Assembly: GCA_938022295.1 (NCBI GenBank) | Contig: CALIDR010000118.1 | Span: 1-20,689 of the forward strand | Source of the DNA: an uncultured Burkholderiaceae bacterium | GTDB taxonomy: Bacteria; Pseudomonadota; Gammaproteobacteria; Burkholderiales; Burkholderiaceae_C | Reading direction: 5' to 3' | DNA length: 20,689 bases | Shown: one piece after another, positions 7,648 to 14,975 of the stretch | Layout of the letters: every line of letters starts with the position of its first letter | Numbering within the stretch: the first letter of the stretch is position 1 | Notes under the pieces: generated by a model | The model's database searches: none | What the model saw: the letters and a program-made list of their open reading frames with translations, nothing else | Told to the model about the DNA's origin: nothing | Position numbers and translations under genes: made by a program

Positions 7648-8421
7648 GTGAGCGAGGCCCCCTGGACGGGCACACCCGCCGTGCCGGCCGGCGGCGGCGA
7701 TCGCGTCGTGCTGTGCATGAAGTGGGGCACGAAGTACGGCCCCGAGTACGTGAACCGCCTGTACGGCATGGTCGCGCGCCACCTGCAGGGGCCCTTCCGC
7801 TTCGTCTGCCTGACCGACCGCGCCGAAGGCGTGCGCCCCGAGGTGCAGTGCCTGCCGATCCCGCCGCTGGCGCTGCCCGAGGGCATCCCCGAGCGCGGCT
7901 GGAAGAAGCTGACGACGTTCGAGGCCGACCTGCACGGCCTCGCCGGCACGGCGCTCTTCCTCGACCTGGACGTCGTGATCGTCGACGACATCACGCCGTT
8001 CTTCGAGCACCCGGGCGAGTTCCTGATCATCCACGACTGGAAGCGGCCCTGGCGCGTGACCGGCAACTCCTCCGTCTACCGCTTCCGCATCGGTGCCCAC
8101 CCGGACGTGCTGGCCACGTTCCGCGCCACCCACGAGGCGGTGCGGCGGCGCTTCCGCAACGAGCAGGCGTTCCTGTCGGACGTGCTGCACCGCCAGGGCA
8201 AGCTCGCCTACTGGCCGGCGGCGTGGTGCCGCAGCTTCAAGTACCACTGCATCCCGCCGTGGCCGACGAACTGGTGGCGCGCGCCGACGGTGCCGGCGGG
8301 CACGCGCATCGTCGTCTTCCACGGCGAGGTCAACCCGCCCGACGCGCTGGCCGGGCGGCGCAACCGCCGCTGGCGGCACATCGAACCCGCCACCTGGGTG
8401 GCCGAGCACTGGCGCGAGTGA
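7648..8421 (+). CDS. Glycosyltransferase-like protein, paralogue 1 of a convergent pair
   Basis: The 257-residue product has no signal peptide or membrane segment. Its first conserved block (VLCMKWGTKYGPEYVNRLYG at 21-40) is followed by RFVCLTD and then LFLDLDVVIVDDI with a DxD motif (D106, D108), the usual metal/nucleotide-sugar site of GT-A fold glycosyltransferases such as family GT8. Later WP/WRxFKYHCIPPWP-type elements and a C-terminal WVAEHWRE are shared with the convergent neighbour at 8447-9274. The acceptor and donor cannot be told. Position after lapA-lapB suggests a role in lipopolysaccharide or another surface glycan, which is inference. The GTG start follows GCGAAGG; an internal ATG (residue 24) would cut into the conserved block, so GTG was chosen. 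It lies 88 nt after lapB. Confidence 0.75.
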   Translation: MSEAPWTGTPAVPAGGGDRVVLCMKWGTKYGPEYVNRLYGMVARHLQGPFRFVCLTDRAEGVRPEVQCLPIPPLALPEGIPERGWKKLTTFEADLHGLAGTALFLDLDVVIVDDITPFFEHPGEFLIIHDWKRPWRVTGNSSVYRFRIGAHPDVLATFRATHEAVRRRFRNEQAFLSDVLHRQGKLAYWPAAWCRSFKYHCIPPWPTNWWRAPTVPAGTRIVVFHGEVNPPDALAGRRNRRWRHIEPATWVAEHWRE

Positions 8422-8473
8422 CGGCGCATCGACCGCCGTGCCGCGGTCACTCGCGCCAGTGCTCGGCGATCCA
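8395..8473. repeat. Inverted repeat joining the 3' ends of the two convergent glycosyltransferase genes
   Basis: A perfect 22-bp arm at 8401-8422 is repeated in inverse at 8446-8467, with a 23-nt loop. Allowing one mismatch and one G-U pair, the arms extend to 28 bp (8395-8422 and 8446-8473). Each arm encodes the last six residues (AEHWRE) and the stop codon of one gene. Transcripts from either strand would fold into the same strong hairpin, so it may act as a shared bidirectional terminator or 3'-end protector. No T-run follows on either side. Confidence 0.85.
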
Positions 8474-9274
8474 CGGCACCGGCAGCACGTAGCGGCGCAG
8501 GTGCCGCCAGCGGCTGTCGTCCACACGCGGGCCGCGCCACGTCGCCAGCAGGTGCTCGAGCCGCCCGCGGTGGGGCGGCACGCGCTTGTTCCAGCGCCCG
8601 ACCATCACGTCGTCGGGGTTCGGGCCGCCGGGGAACGTGACGATGCGCGCGTCGCGCGGCAGCCGCGCCGGGAGGAAGTAGTTCAGCGGGAACGGCCGCA
8701 TGCAGTGCAGCCGGAAGTGGCGCGTCCACGCCTCGGGCCAGAACTTGACGCCGCCGGTGACCGCGTTCGTCACGTAATGCTGCTCGAAGTGGTAACGGTC
8801 GGCCACGCCCTGCGGGTCGGCGCGGAAGTCGTCGAGCAGGTGCGGGTGGGCGCCGACGGGGAAGCGGAACACCGACGTCTGCCCGAGCCGCTGCATCGGC
8901 TTGGCCCAGTTGCGCGCGACGATCACGTCGCCGGGCTCGCCGTACGCGAAGTAGCCGTCGAGGTCGCCGACGATGACCGAGTCGAGGTCGATGAACAGCA
9001 CCGGCCCCGCGAGCCCGGCGAGTTCGCGGCCCCACAGCACGACCTTGCGCCATTTGCCCATCGTGCGCTGCGGGTGCGGCACGCCGAGCTCGGGCAGGTC
9101 GTGCGCCTCGACCTCGGCGCGCAGGCCGCGGCGGTCGTCGGTCAGGCAGACGAAGCGCAGCGGCCCGCTCACGTGGCGCCGGACCATGCCGTAGAGGCGG
9201 TCGACGTACTCGGGCCCGTAGGCGGTGCCCCACTTGACGCACAGGACCTGCTTGACGTTCGCGCTCTGGTTCAT
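8447..9274 (-). CDS. Glycosyltransferase-like protein, paralogue 2 of a convergent pair
   Basis: The 275-residue product is a clear paralogue of the gene it faces: VLCVKWGTAYGPEYVDRLYG at 10-29 matches 17 of 20 positions of the other protein's first block. It also has RFVCLTDDRRG, the DxD motif in LFIDLDSVIVGDL (D96, D98) and the same C-terminal IAEHWRE. Compared with paralogue 1 it has a longer C-terminal region (about residues 225-275) with an Arg-rich stretch (GRWNKRVPPHRGRLEH). A retaining GT-A transferase activity is inferred from the DxD and context; substrate unknown. The start chosen is ATG at 9274 because the conserved block begins nine residues later; the open frame runs on upstream to 9403 but that stretch is low-complexity. 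No good ribosome binding site is visible. Confidence 0.75.
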   Translation of the reverse strand: MNQSANVKQVLCVKWGTAYGPEYVDRLYGMVRRHVSGPLRFVCLTDDRRGLRAEVEAHDLPELGVPHPQRTMGKWRKVVLWGRELAGLAGPVLFIDLDSVIVGDLDGYFAYGEPGDVIVARNWAKPMQRLGQTSVFRFPVGAHPHLLDDFRADPQGVADRYHFEQHYVTNAVTGGVKFWPEAWTRHFRLHCMRPFPLNYFLPARLPRDARIVTFPGGPNPDDVMVGRWNKRVPPHRGRLEHLLATWRGPRVDDSRWRHLRRYVLPVPWIAEHWRE

Positions 9275-9357
9275 CGGATCCGGCCCACGGCGGGCGGGCG
9301 CATCTTCGCACGGCGCATCGCCCGCCTTCCCTCGACCGGGTGCCCACCTCGAGGCGA

Positions 9358-9386
9358 GTGTCAACGGCCGGTGGCCTCCACAGAAT
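9358..9386 (+). promoter_or_regulatory. Candidate sigma-70 promoter for the helix-hairpin-helix gene
   Basis: GTGTCA (9358-9363, 4/6 to the -35 consensus) and CAGAAT (9381-9386, 4/6 to the -10) are separated by 17 bp in the 189-nt divergent region before the gene at 9464. A start near 9393 would give a leader of about 70 nt, with the ribosome binding site GGAGA at 9452-9456. The prediction rests on pattern only. Confidence 0.4.
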
Positions 9387-9463
9387 GCCTTCCAGGCCGG
9401 CACCCGAGCACCAGCGAAGGCGCCGGCCGCTGCCCGACAACCCTGTCACCTGGAGAACCGACC

Positions 9464-9772
9464 ATGATCCGCACCCTCACCGCCCTGCTGTTCGCCGCGC
9501 TGACCTTCGCCGCCCAGGCCGCGGTCGACATCAACAAGGCCAGCCAGGCCGAACTGGAGAGCATCAAGGGCATCGGCCCGGCGATGTCCGAGCGCATCCT
9601 CGACGAGCGCAAGAAGGGCGACTTCAAGAGCTGGGACGACTTCGTCGTGCGCGTCAAGGGCGTGGGCCCCGGCAACGCGGCCAAGTTCTCGGCTGCCGGC
9701 CTGACGGTGGGCGGCAGCGCCTTCGCCGCGCCGGCGCCGAAGACCGCCGCCAAGACCGAACCCAGGCAGTGA
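9464..9772 (+). CDS. Secreted helix-hairpin-helix protein, ComEA-like
   Basis: The 102-residue product starts with a signal peptide (MIRTLTALLFAALTFAAQA, cleavage probable after residue 19 or 20). It is followed by one DNA-binding helix-hairpin-helix pair: INKASQAELESIKGIGP (turn GIGP at 36-39) and FVVRVKGVGPG (turn GVGPG at 66-70). The end is a short Ala/Lys/Pro tail. This matches the stand-alone ComEA-type proteins of Gram-negative bacteria, which hold incoming DNA in the periplasm during natural transformation. The function here is inferred from the domain, and other comE/pil genes are not in the window. The ATG is supported by GGAGA 7 nt upstream. A stem-loop follows the stop codon closely. 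Confidence 0.85.
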   Translation: MIRTLTALLFAALTFAAQAAVDINKASQAELESIKGIGPAMSERILDERKKGDFKSWDDFVVRVKGVGPGNAAKFSAAGLTVGGSAFAAPAPKTAAKTEPRQ

Positions 9773-10065
9773 AGCCCGCAGCGGGCGGCCCAAGCGCGGG
9801 CCGTCCGCGACGGTCGCCGCAGCTCAGCCTAGACCCGGCAGTCGGCCGCTCGATCCCGCATGCAACCTGCTCTCATGCTTGGTGTTTTCGCCCACGCGGA
9901 CAGTCACCCCCTGGGTGACAACGCTGCGCTCCCGATCGAGCCGCCCTCGAACACGCTGGCGGCGTTGCGAATCCTCGCGATGGCACGCGCCATCGCTGCG
10001 GTTCGCGCCTTGCCAGCGCGCCCGATGACGGCCCGCTCGGGCGCACCCAACTGCCGGATCTAGGC
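9773..10065. other. Convergent intergenic region between the helix-hairpin-helix gene and dnaE
   Basis: No convincing gene. A 67-codon frame at 9860-10063 (plus) has no ribosome binding site, no recognisable motif and a composition like translated noncoding sequence. Besides the hairpin at 9781-9808, there are two more perfect stem-loops: 9903-9919 (7-bp stem GTCACCC/GGGTGAC, loop CCT) and 9977-9996 (8-bp stem GCGATGGC/GCCATCGC, loop ACGC). The latter lies 70 nt beyond the dnaE stop and could end that transcript. The stretch 9858-9890 is visibly less GC-rich than the surroundings. Confidence 0.6.
9781..9808 (+). terminator. Hairpin just after the helix-hairpin-helix gene
   Basis: An 11-bp stem with one G-U pair (9781-9791 with 9798-9808) and loop AAGCGC starts 8 nt after the stop codon. 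Position and strength suit a terminator, but no T-run follows, so factor-dependent termination or RNA protection is equally possible. Confidence 0.5.
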
Positions 10066-13000
10066 TCAGTGCAGCAGCTCGGCCTCGGCTTCGTAGACGA
10101 CGCGCGCCCCGCCCTGCGCGCAGCGCGCCCAGCGCTCGAGCGCAGCGTCGCTCGGGAAGATGCGCGCCGCGTCGCCGAGGTCGACCTCCCCCACCGCCCG
10201 CTCGCGCTTCAGCAGCAGCCGCACCGGCAGCCCCTGCACGAGCTCGCCGTCCTCGGTGGCCACGCGCCGTGGCGGGAACTCGCGCACCAGGTCGGCCACC
10301 GGCGGCGCCTCGCCGGTGACGGCCACGCGCAGGAAGCGCGCGAACCGGCAGCGCGCGCCGGCCAGGTCCCACAGCTGCATCGCGTTGAGCCGCCGCCCGC
10401 CGCCGAAGCGGTCGGGCTGCACCCGGCCCTGGACGACGACGAGCTCGTCCTCGCGCAGCAGGTCGCGGTGTTCGTCGAGCAGTTCCTCAGCGACGGCGGT
10501 CTCGATCGCGTCGCTGCCGTCGTCGAGGCGGAAGATCGCCACCCGCCCGCGCTGGCCGTTGACGATGCGCAGATCGCCGACGATGCCGGCGAGCAGCTGC
10601 GGCTCGCGGGCGTCGGCGACGTCGGCGATCGCCCGCCGCACGAACTGGCGCACTTCGTCGGCGTGGGCGTCGAACAGGTGGCCCGAAAGGTAGAACCCGA
10701 GCGCGGATTTCTCCAGCGTGAGCCGCTCGCGCACGCCCCACGGCTCGGCGGCCACCAGCGGCGGCTCCTGCGTGCTGGCGGCAGGCGAGTCGGCAAAGTC
10801 GAACAGCCCGGCCTGGTGGGCGTTGGCCGCCTGCGTCTCGGCCCAGTCGAACGCCAGGCCGACGCTGGCCAGCGTCGCCGCGCGGTCGGGGTGCAGGCGG
10901 TCGAAAGCGCCGGCCTTGACGAGCGCCTCGACGACGCGCTTGTTGACGCGCTGGCGGTCGACGCGGGCGGCGAAGTCGAACAGACTGCGGAACGCGCCCC
11001 CTTCGTTGCGCGCGGCGACGATCGCCTCGATCGCGCCCTGCCCGGTGCCCTTGACCGCGCCGAGCCCGTAGCGCACGCGGCGCGGCCCGACGGGCTCGAA
11101 GCGGTAGACCCCGCCGTTGACGTCCGGCGCCTCGAACTCGACGCCGAAGCGCCGGGCGTCGCGCCACAGCACCTTGAGCTTGTCGGTGTCGTTGAGCTCG
11201 ATCGTCATGTTGGCCGCGTAGAACTCGGCCGGGTGGTGCACCTTGACCCACGCCGTGTGGTACGCGAGCAGCGAGTAGGCGGCGGCGTGGCTCTTGTTGA
11301 AGCCGTAGCCGGCGAACTTCTCCATCAGGTCGAAGATCTCGTCGGCCTTGGCCGCGGCGATGCCGTTGGCCGCCGCGCCGGCGCGGAACGTCTCGCGGTG
11401 CTTGGCCATCTCGTCGGGCTTCTTCTTGCCCATCGCGCGGCGCAGCAGGTCGGCAGCGCCGAGCGAGTAGCCGCCCAGGATCTGCGCCACCTGCATCACC
11501 TGCTCCTGATAGACCATGATCCCGTAGGTCTCGGCGAGCACCGGCTCGACGAGCGGGTGCGGGTACTCGACCGCCTCGCGCCCGTGCTTGCGCGCGACGA
11601 AGCTCGGGATCAGGTCCATCGGCCCCGGGCGGTACAGCGCGTTGAGCGCGATCAGGTCCTCGAGCCGGCTCGGCCGGGCGTCGCGCAGCATGCGCTGCAT
11701 GCCCGGCGATTCGAACTGGAACACCGCCTCGGTCAGGCCGTCGGCGAACAGCCGGTAGACAGCAGGGTCGTCGAGGGGCACCTTCTCGTAGGCGAAGTCG
11801 CGCCGCGCCGGGTCGCGGGCGATGAACTCGCGCGCGAGTTCGAGGATCGTCAGCGTCGCGAGGCCGAGGAAGTCGAACTTGACGAGGCCGATCGCCTCGA
11901 CGTCGTCCTTGTCGAACTGGCTGACCGCGCTGTCGCTGCCGGGCTGCTGGTACAGCGGGCAGAAGTCCGTGATCTTGCCCGGCGCGATCAGCACGCCGCC
12001 GGCGTGCATGCCGATGTTGCGCACGATGCCTTCGACGCGCGTGGCCAGCGCGAGCAGTTCGGCCACCTCTTCGTCGGCGGCCTCGCGGCGGTCGATCTCG
12101 GGCTCTTCCTTGCGCGCGTAGATCAGGCCGGGGTCGGGCTTGTCGGGCACCTTGGCCAGCGTCACCGTCTTGCCGGGGGGGGCCGGGATCAGCTTGGCGA
12201 TGCTGTCGACGTGACCGTAGCCCATGCCGAGCACTCGGCCGACGTCGCGCAGCGCCGCCTTGGCCGCCATCGTGCCGAAGGTGGCGATCTGGCTCACCGC
12301 GTCACGGCCGTACTTGGCCTTCACGTAGTCGATCACGCGGTCGCGGTTGGCCTGGCAGAAGTCGATGTCGAAGTCGGGCATCGACACCCGATCCGGGTTC
12401 AGGAAGCGCTCGAACAGCAGCCGGTAGCGCAGCGGGTCGAGGTCGGTGATGGCGAGCGCGTACGCCACCAGCGAGCCGGCGCCCGAGCCGCGCCCGGGGC
12501 CCACCGGGCAGGCGTTGGCCTTGGCCCAGTTGATGAAGTCGGCGACGATCAGGAAGTAGCCCGGAAAGCCCATTTCCAGGATCGTCGCGATCTCGAACTC
12601 GAGCCGCTCGACGTAGCGCGGCCGCTCGCGATCGCGCACGGCGGGGTCGGGGTACAAGGCCGCGAGGCGCTTCTCGAGGCCGGCGAACGACTGGGCGCGG
12701 AAGTGGTCGGCGATCGGCGTGGGCGTGCCGTCGGCGCGCGGCGGGGTCGGGAAGTCCGGCAGCCGCGGCTTGCCGAGCACGAACACCAGGTTGCAGCGCT
12801 TCGCGATCTCGACCGTGTTGGCGAGCGCCGACGGCACGTCGGCGAACAGCGCCGCCATCTCGGCGCCGGTGCGGAAGTGCTGCTCGCGCGTGAAGCGGCG
12901 CACGCGCCGCGGGTTGGCGAGCGTCTCGCCCTCGGCGATGCACACCCGCGCCTCGTGGGCGTCGAAGTCGTCGGGTTCGAGGAACTGCACAGGGTGCGTG

Positions 13001-13590
13001 GCCACGACGGGCAGGCCGAGCTCGGCGGCCAGCGGCACCGCGGCACGCACGTGCGCCTCGTTCGTCGACAGGCCGGCACGCTGCAGCTCGAGGTAGAACC
13101 GCCGTGGGAACAGGCCCGCCAGGTGCCGCGCGAGCGCACTTGCACGCCGCGTGTCGCCGGCCAGCAGCGCGGCGCCGACGGCGCCCGCGTCGGCGCCCGA
13201 CAGCGCGATCAGCCCGTCGCCGTGCTCGGCCAGCCACGCCCAGCGCACCCACGCTTGCGTGCGCTGGACGTTGGTCGTCCACGCCCGCGCGAGCAGCTCG
13301 CACAGGTTGAGGTAGCCGCGGTGGTCCTGCACCAGCACCAGCAGGCGGCTCGGCGACTTGTCCCCGCCTTCGGGCCACGGCTCGAGCCACAGGTCGGCGC
13401 CGATCAGCGGCTTGACGCCCCTGGCGCGACACGCCTTGTAGAACTTGACGGCGCCGAACAGGTTGGCCAGGTCCGTGATCGCCAGCGCCGGCTGGCCGTC
13501 GGCACGCGCCGCCGCGGCCGCGTCGTCGATGCGCAACGTGCCGTCGACGACCGAATACTCGGTGTGGATGCGCAGGTGGACGAAGGACAT
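10066..13590 (-). CDS. dnaE: DNA polymerase III subunit alpha
   Basis: Catalytic subunit of the replicative polymerase. The 1174-residue product is of normal proteobacterial length. The N-terminal PHP domain starts at FVHLRIHTEYSVVDG. The polymerase core has GPGRGSGAGSLVAYAL and the catalytic aspartates in MPDFDIDF (D406, D408) and in KFDFLGL (D573), all at positions equivalent to the Escherichia coli active site. Fingers and helix-hairpin-helix regions follow. An internal clamp-binding motif QAGLF is at 926-930, matching the site for the beta sliding clamp. An OB-fold and tau-binding C-terminus close the protein. The ATG at 13590 gives the family N-terminus; a longer frame runs upstream but encodes unrelated low-complexity sequence. 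It is transcribed away from the lipoprotein operon. Confidence 0.97.
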   Translation of the reverse strand: MSFVHLRIHTEYSVVDGTLRIDDAAAAARADGQPALAITDLANLFGAVKFYKACRARGVKPLIGADLWLEPWPEGGDKSPSRLLVLVQDHRGYLNLCELLARAWTTNVQRTQAWVRWAWLAEHGDGLIALSGADAGAVGAALLAGDTRRASALARHLAGLFPRRFYLELQRAGLSTNEAHVRAAVPLAAELGLPVVATHPVQFLEPDDFDAHEARVCIAEGETLANPRRVRRFTREQHFRTGAEMAALFADVPSALANTVEIAKRCNLVFVLGKPRLPDFPTPPRADGTPTPIADHFRAQSFAGLEKRLAALYPDPAVRDRERPRYVERLEFEIATILEMGFPGYFLIVADFINWAKANACPVGPGRGSGAGSLVAYALAITDLDPLRYRLLFERFLNPDRVSMPDFDIDFCQANRDRVIDYVKAKYGRDAVSQIATFGTMAAKAALRDVGRVLGMGYGHVDSIAKLIPAPPGKTVTLAKVPDKPDPGLIYARKEEPEIDRREAADEEVAELLALATRVEGIVRNIGMHAGGVLIAPGKITDFCPLYQQPGSDSAVSQFDKDDVEAIGLVKFDFLGLATLTILELAREFIARDPARRDFAYEKVPLDDPAVYRLFADGLTEAVFQFESPGMQRMLRDARPSRLEDLIALNALYRPGPMDLIPSFVARKHGREAVEYPHPLVEPVLAETYGIMVYQEQVMQVAQILGGYSLGAADLLRRAMGKKKPDEMAKHRETFRAGAAANGIAAAKADEIFDLMEKFAGYGFNKSHAAAYSLLAYHTAWVKVHHPAEFYAANMTIELNDTDKLKVLWRDARRFGVEFEAPDVNGGVYRFEPVGPRRVRYGLGAVKGTGQGAIEAIVAARNEGGAFRSLFDFAARVDRQRVNKRVVEALVKAGAFDRLHPDRAATLASVGLAFDWAETQAANAHQAGLFDFADSPAASTQEPPLVAAEPWGVRERLTLEKSALGFYLSGHLFDAHADEVRQFVRRAIADVADAREPQLLAGIVGDLRIVNGQRGRVAIFRLDDGSDAIETAVAEELLDEHRDLLREDELVVVQGRVQPDRFGGGRRLNAMQLWDLAGARCRFARFLRVAVTGEAPPVADLVREFPPRRVATEDGELVQGLPVRLLLKRERAVGEVDLGDAARIFPSDAALERWARCAQGGARVVYEAEAELLH

Positions 13591-13917
13591 GCGATGCATT
13601 CTAGGCAGCGCCGGTCGACGCGCCGACCGCGCCGACGCTGCCTTCGAGGCGCCAGCGGGCGTTCGATTCGGGACAGAGGCCATGACGCACCGGGCGATGT
13701 CGTTGGCCTCGGCGTCGCTCTGCCCGACGAGAGCGCAACATGGCGCAACCGACGCGGGCCTTGCTTGCGCGCCGAAGGAACTCGCTCTGCGAACCGCCCG
13801 TGCCGAGCGCATCGCTCGCGGCCGGGCATTCGCTCCGGCTCGTCGGCGGGGCACAATCACACGGAGCCGTTCAGGTCTGGATTCGAAGCCTGCGGCGCCG
13901 ATGGGGAGGCATTGATC
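13591..13917. other. Divergent intergenic region between dnaE and the lipoprotein operon
   Basis: These 327 bp must carry the promoters for both directions. I see no gene: plus-strand frames crossing it have no ribosome binding site and run on from antisense dnaE. It holds the dnaE promoter candidate at its left end, a 6-bp stem-loop at 13804-13818 (CGAGCG/CGCTCG, loop CAT), a weak -10-like CACAAT at 13852-13857 without a clear -35, and the strong ribosome binding site GGGGAGG (13903-13909) for the gene at 13918. Confidence 0.6.
13598..13626 (-). promoter_or_regulatory. Candidate dnaE promoter with little or no 5' leader
   Basis: On the minus strand TAGAAT (13603-13598) stands 7 nt before the dnaE ATG, with TCGGCG (13626-13621) 17 bp upstream as a poor -35. 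Transcription from it would start at or next to the start codon. A short inverted repeat, CGGTCG-N6-CGACCG (13612-13629), overlaps the spacer and -35 and could be a binding site. Layout and hexamers match those before lapA. Confidence 0.4.
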
Positions 13918-14586
13918 GTGAGACGAAATCCGTGGACGGCGCTGCTCGCGGCAGCCGCCATCGCCTTGGGCGGCTGCACGACGACCGAATCGTCGCGGAC
14001 GCTCGAAGTCGCGACCGTTCGCGCGGCAGCGGCGCCCTATGCCGGCCAGCGCACGCAGGTGGCGGTCGGCAAGTTCGACAACCGGTCGAGCTACATGCGG
14101 GGCGTGTTTTCCGACGGCGTGGACCGGCTCGGGGGCCAGGCGAAGACGACGCTGATCGCGCACCTGCAGCAGTCGCAGCGCTTCGCGGTGCAGGACCGCG
14201 ACCACATGACCGAGACGGGCCAGGAAGCGCGTCTGCAAGGGACGGCGCCCCAGCTGCGAGGCGCGAAGTACGTCATCACCGGCGATGTCACGGAATTCGG
14301 CCGCAAGGAGGTGGGCGACCGTCAACTCTTCGGGTTGCTCGGCCGCGGCAAGTCGCAGGTCGCCTATGCCAACGTGACGCTCAACGTGATCGACGCCGTG
14401 ACCTCGGAGGTCGTGTTCTCCACGCGCGGCGCCGGCGAGTACGAGCTGTCGAATCGCGAGGTACTCGGCTTCGGCAGCACCGCGGCCTACGACGCGACCC
14501 TGAACGGCAAGGTCCTCGACCTCGCGATGCGCGAGGCGGTGAACAACCTCGTCAGTGGCTTCGACGCCGGGCGGTGGGGGCGGTGA
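13918..14586 (+). CDS. CsgG/HfaB-family lipoprotein
   Basis: The 222-residue product has a lipoprotein signal (VRRNPWTALLAAAAIALGGC, lipobox LGGC with the modified cysteine at 20). A CsgG-type domain follows: RTQVAVGKFDNRSSYMRG, LIAHLQQSQRFAVQDRD, GAKYVITGDVTEFGRKE, VTLNVIDAVTSEVVFSTRGAGE and a C-terminal helical part. CsgG forms the outer-membrane curli export pore in Escherichia coli, but members in this three-gene setting belong to a distinct group (the meningococcal neighbour of GNA1162), and no curli subunit gene is nearby; calling it a secretion channel is inference. The GTG start is well fixed by GGGGAGG 8 nt upstream and by the signal peptide. Its stop overlaps the next start (GTGA). 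Confidence 0.88.
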   Translation: MRRNPWTALLAAAAIALGGCTTTESSRTLEVATVRAAAAPYAGQRTQVAVGKFDNRSSYMRGVFSDGVDRLGGQAKTTLIAHLQQSQRFAVQDRDHMTETGQEARLQGTAPQLRGAKYVITGDVTEFGRKEVGDRQLFGLLGRGKSQVAYANVTLNVIDAVTSEVVFSTRGAGEYELSNREVLGFGSTAAYDATLNGKVLDLAMREAVNNLVSGFDAGRWGR

Positions 14587-14975
14587 AGCGCCGGCGCACG
14601 AGCCTGCGCCGGCTGGCACTCGGCGCTGCGGCGGGGTTTGTTGCCGGCTGCGCCACTCAGGCGCCCCCGCTTTACAGCTGGGAGGCCTTCCCCCGGCATC
14701 AGTACGACACGCTGCTGCGCGAGGGCAAGAGCCCTCTCGAGCAGATCCGGGCCATGGAGTCTCAGGCCGAGAAGGCCCGCGCAAAGGGGCTCGCGCTGCC
14801 GCCCGGCTTCCGGGCCCACCTCGGCATGCTGCACCTGACGGTGGGCGATGCCGACGCGGCCCGCCGTTATCTCGAAGCCGAGAAGGCGGCGTTTCCCGAA
14901 GCGGAGGCTTACATGGATCGCCTGCTCGAGCGCCTGGGACCGCGCGAAACGCGCGGTACGGCGAACCCCGCATGA
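14583..14975 (+). CDS. DUF4810-type small lipoprotein
   Basis: The 130-residue product begins with a basic stretch (KRRRTSLRR), a short hydrophobic segment and lipobox VAGC with the cysteine at 23. The mature part has YSWEAFPRHQYDTLLREGKS and then a helical, TPR-like pair (SPLEQIRAMESQAEKARAKG; PPGFRAHLGMLHLTVGDADAARRYLEAEKAAFPEAEAYMDRLL). This pattern and its place between a CsgG-like and a DUF799-like gene identify it as the DUF4810 member of the triad. The GTG start overlaps the previous stop by 4 nt and its own stop overlaps the next ATG, so the three are surely translated together. The biochemical role is unknown; the helical repeat suggests an adaptor or periplasmic partner for the CsgG-like protein. 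Confidence 0.85.
   Translation: MKRRRTSLRRLALGAAAGFVAGCATQAPPLYSWEAFPRHQYDTLLREGKSPLEQIRAMESQAEKARAKGLALPPGFRAHLGMLHLTVGDADAARRYLEAEKAAFPEAEAYMDRLLERLGPRETRGTANPA

Noticed and set aside
7634..7651. ATG at 7634 as start of the first glycosyltransferase gene
   Set aside because: It is in another frame and meets a stop after five codons; GTG at 7648 is in the right frame.
8093..9463. Plus-strand frame running opposite the second glycosyltransferase gene into the helix-hairpin-helix gene
   Set aside because: The real gene starts at 9464 with signal peptide and ribosome binding site; the rest is antisense translation.
9860..10063. A 67-codon plus-strand frame in the gap before dnaE
   Set aside because: No ribosome binding site, no motif, covers two hairpins, and ends near the dnaE stop; kept only as a remark in the intergenic entry.
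13740..14582. Upstream extension of the DUF4810 frame through the CsgG-like gene
   Set aside because: The extension is out of frame with CsgG and Arg-rich; the lipoprotein signal begins at the GTG at 14583.
10069..14586. A plus-strand open frame of about 1500 codons that runs antisense to dnaE and into the CsgG-like gene
   Set aside because: It mirrors dnaE codon by codon; in very GC-rich genes the opposite strand is often free of stops. Composition is Arg/Ala/Val/His-rich without domains, and only the last 222 codons (from 13918) make a credible protein with signal peptide and ribosome binding site.
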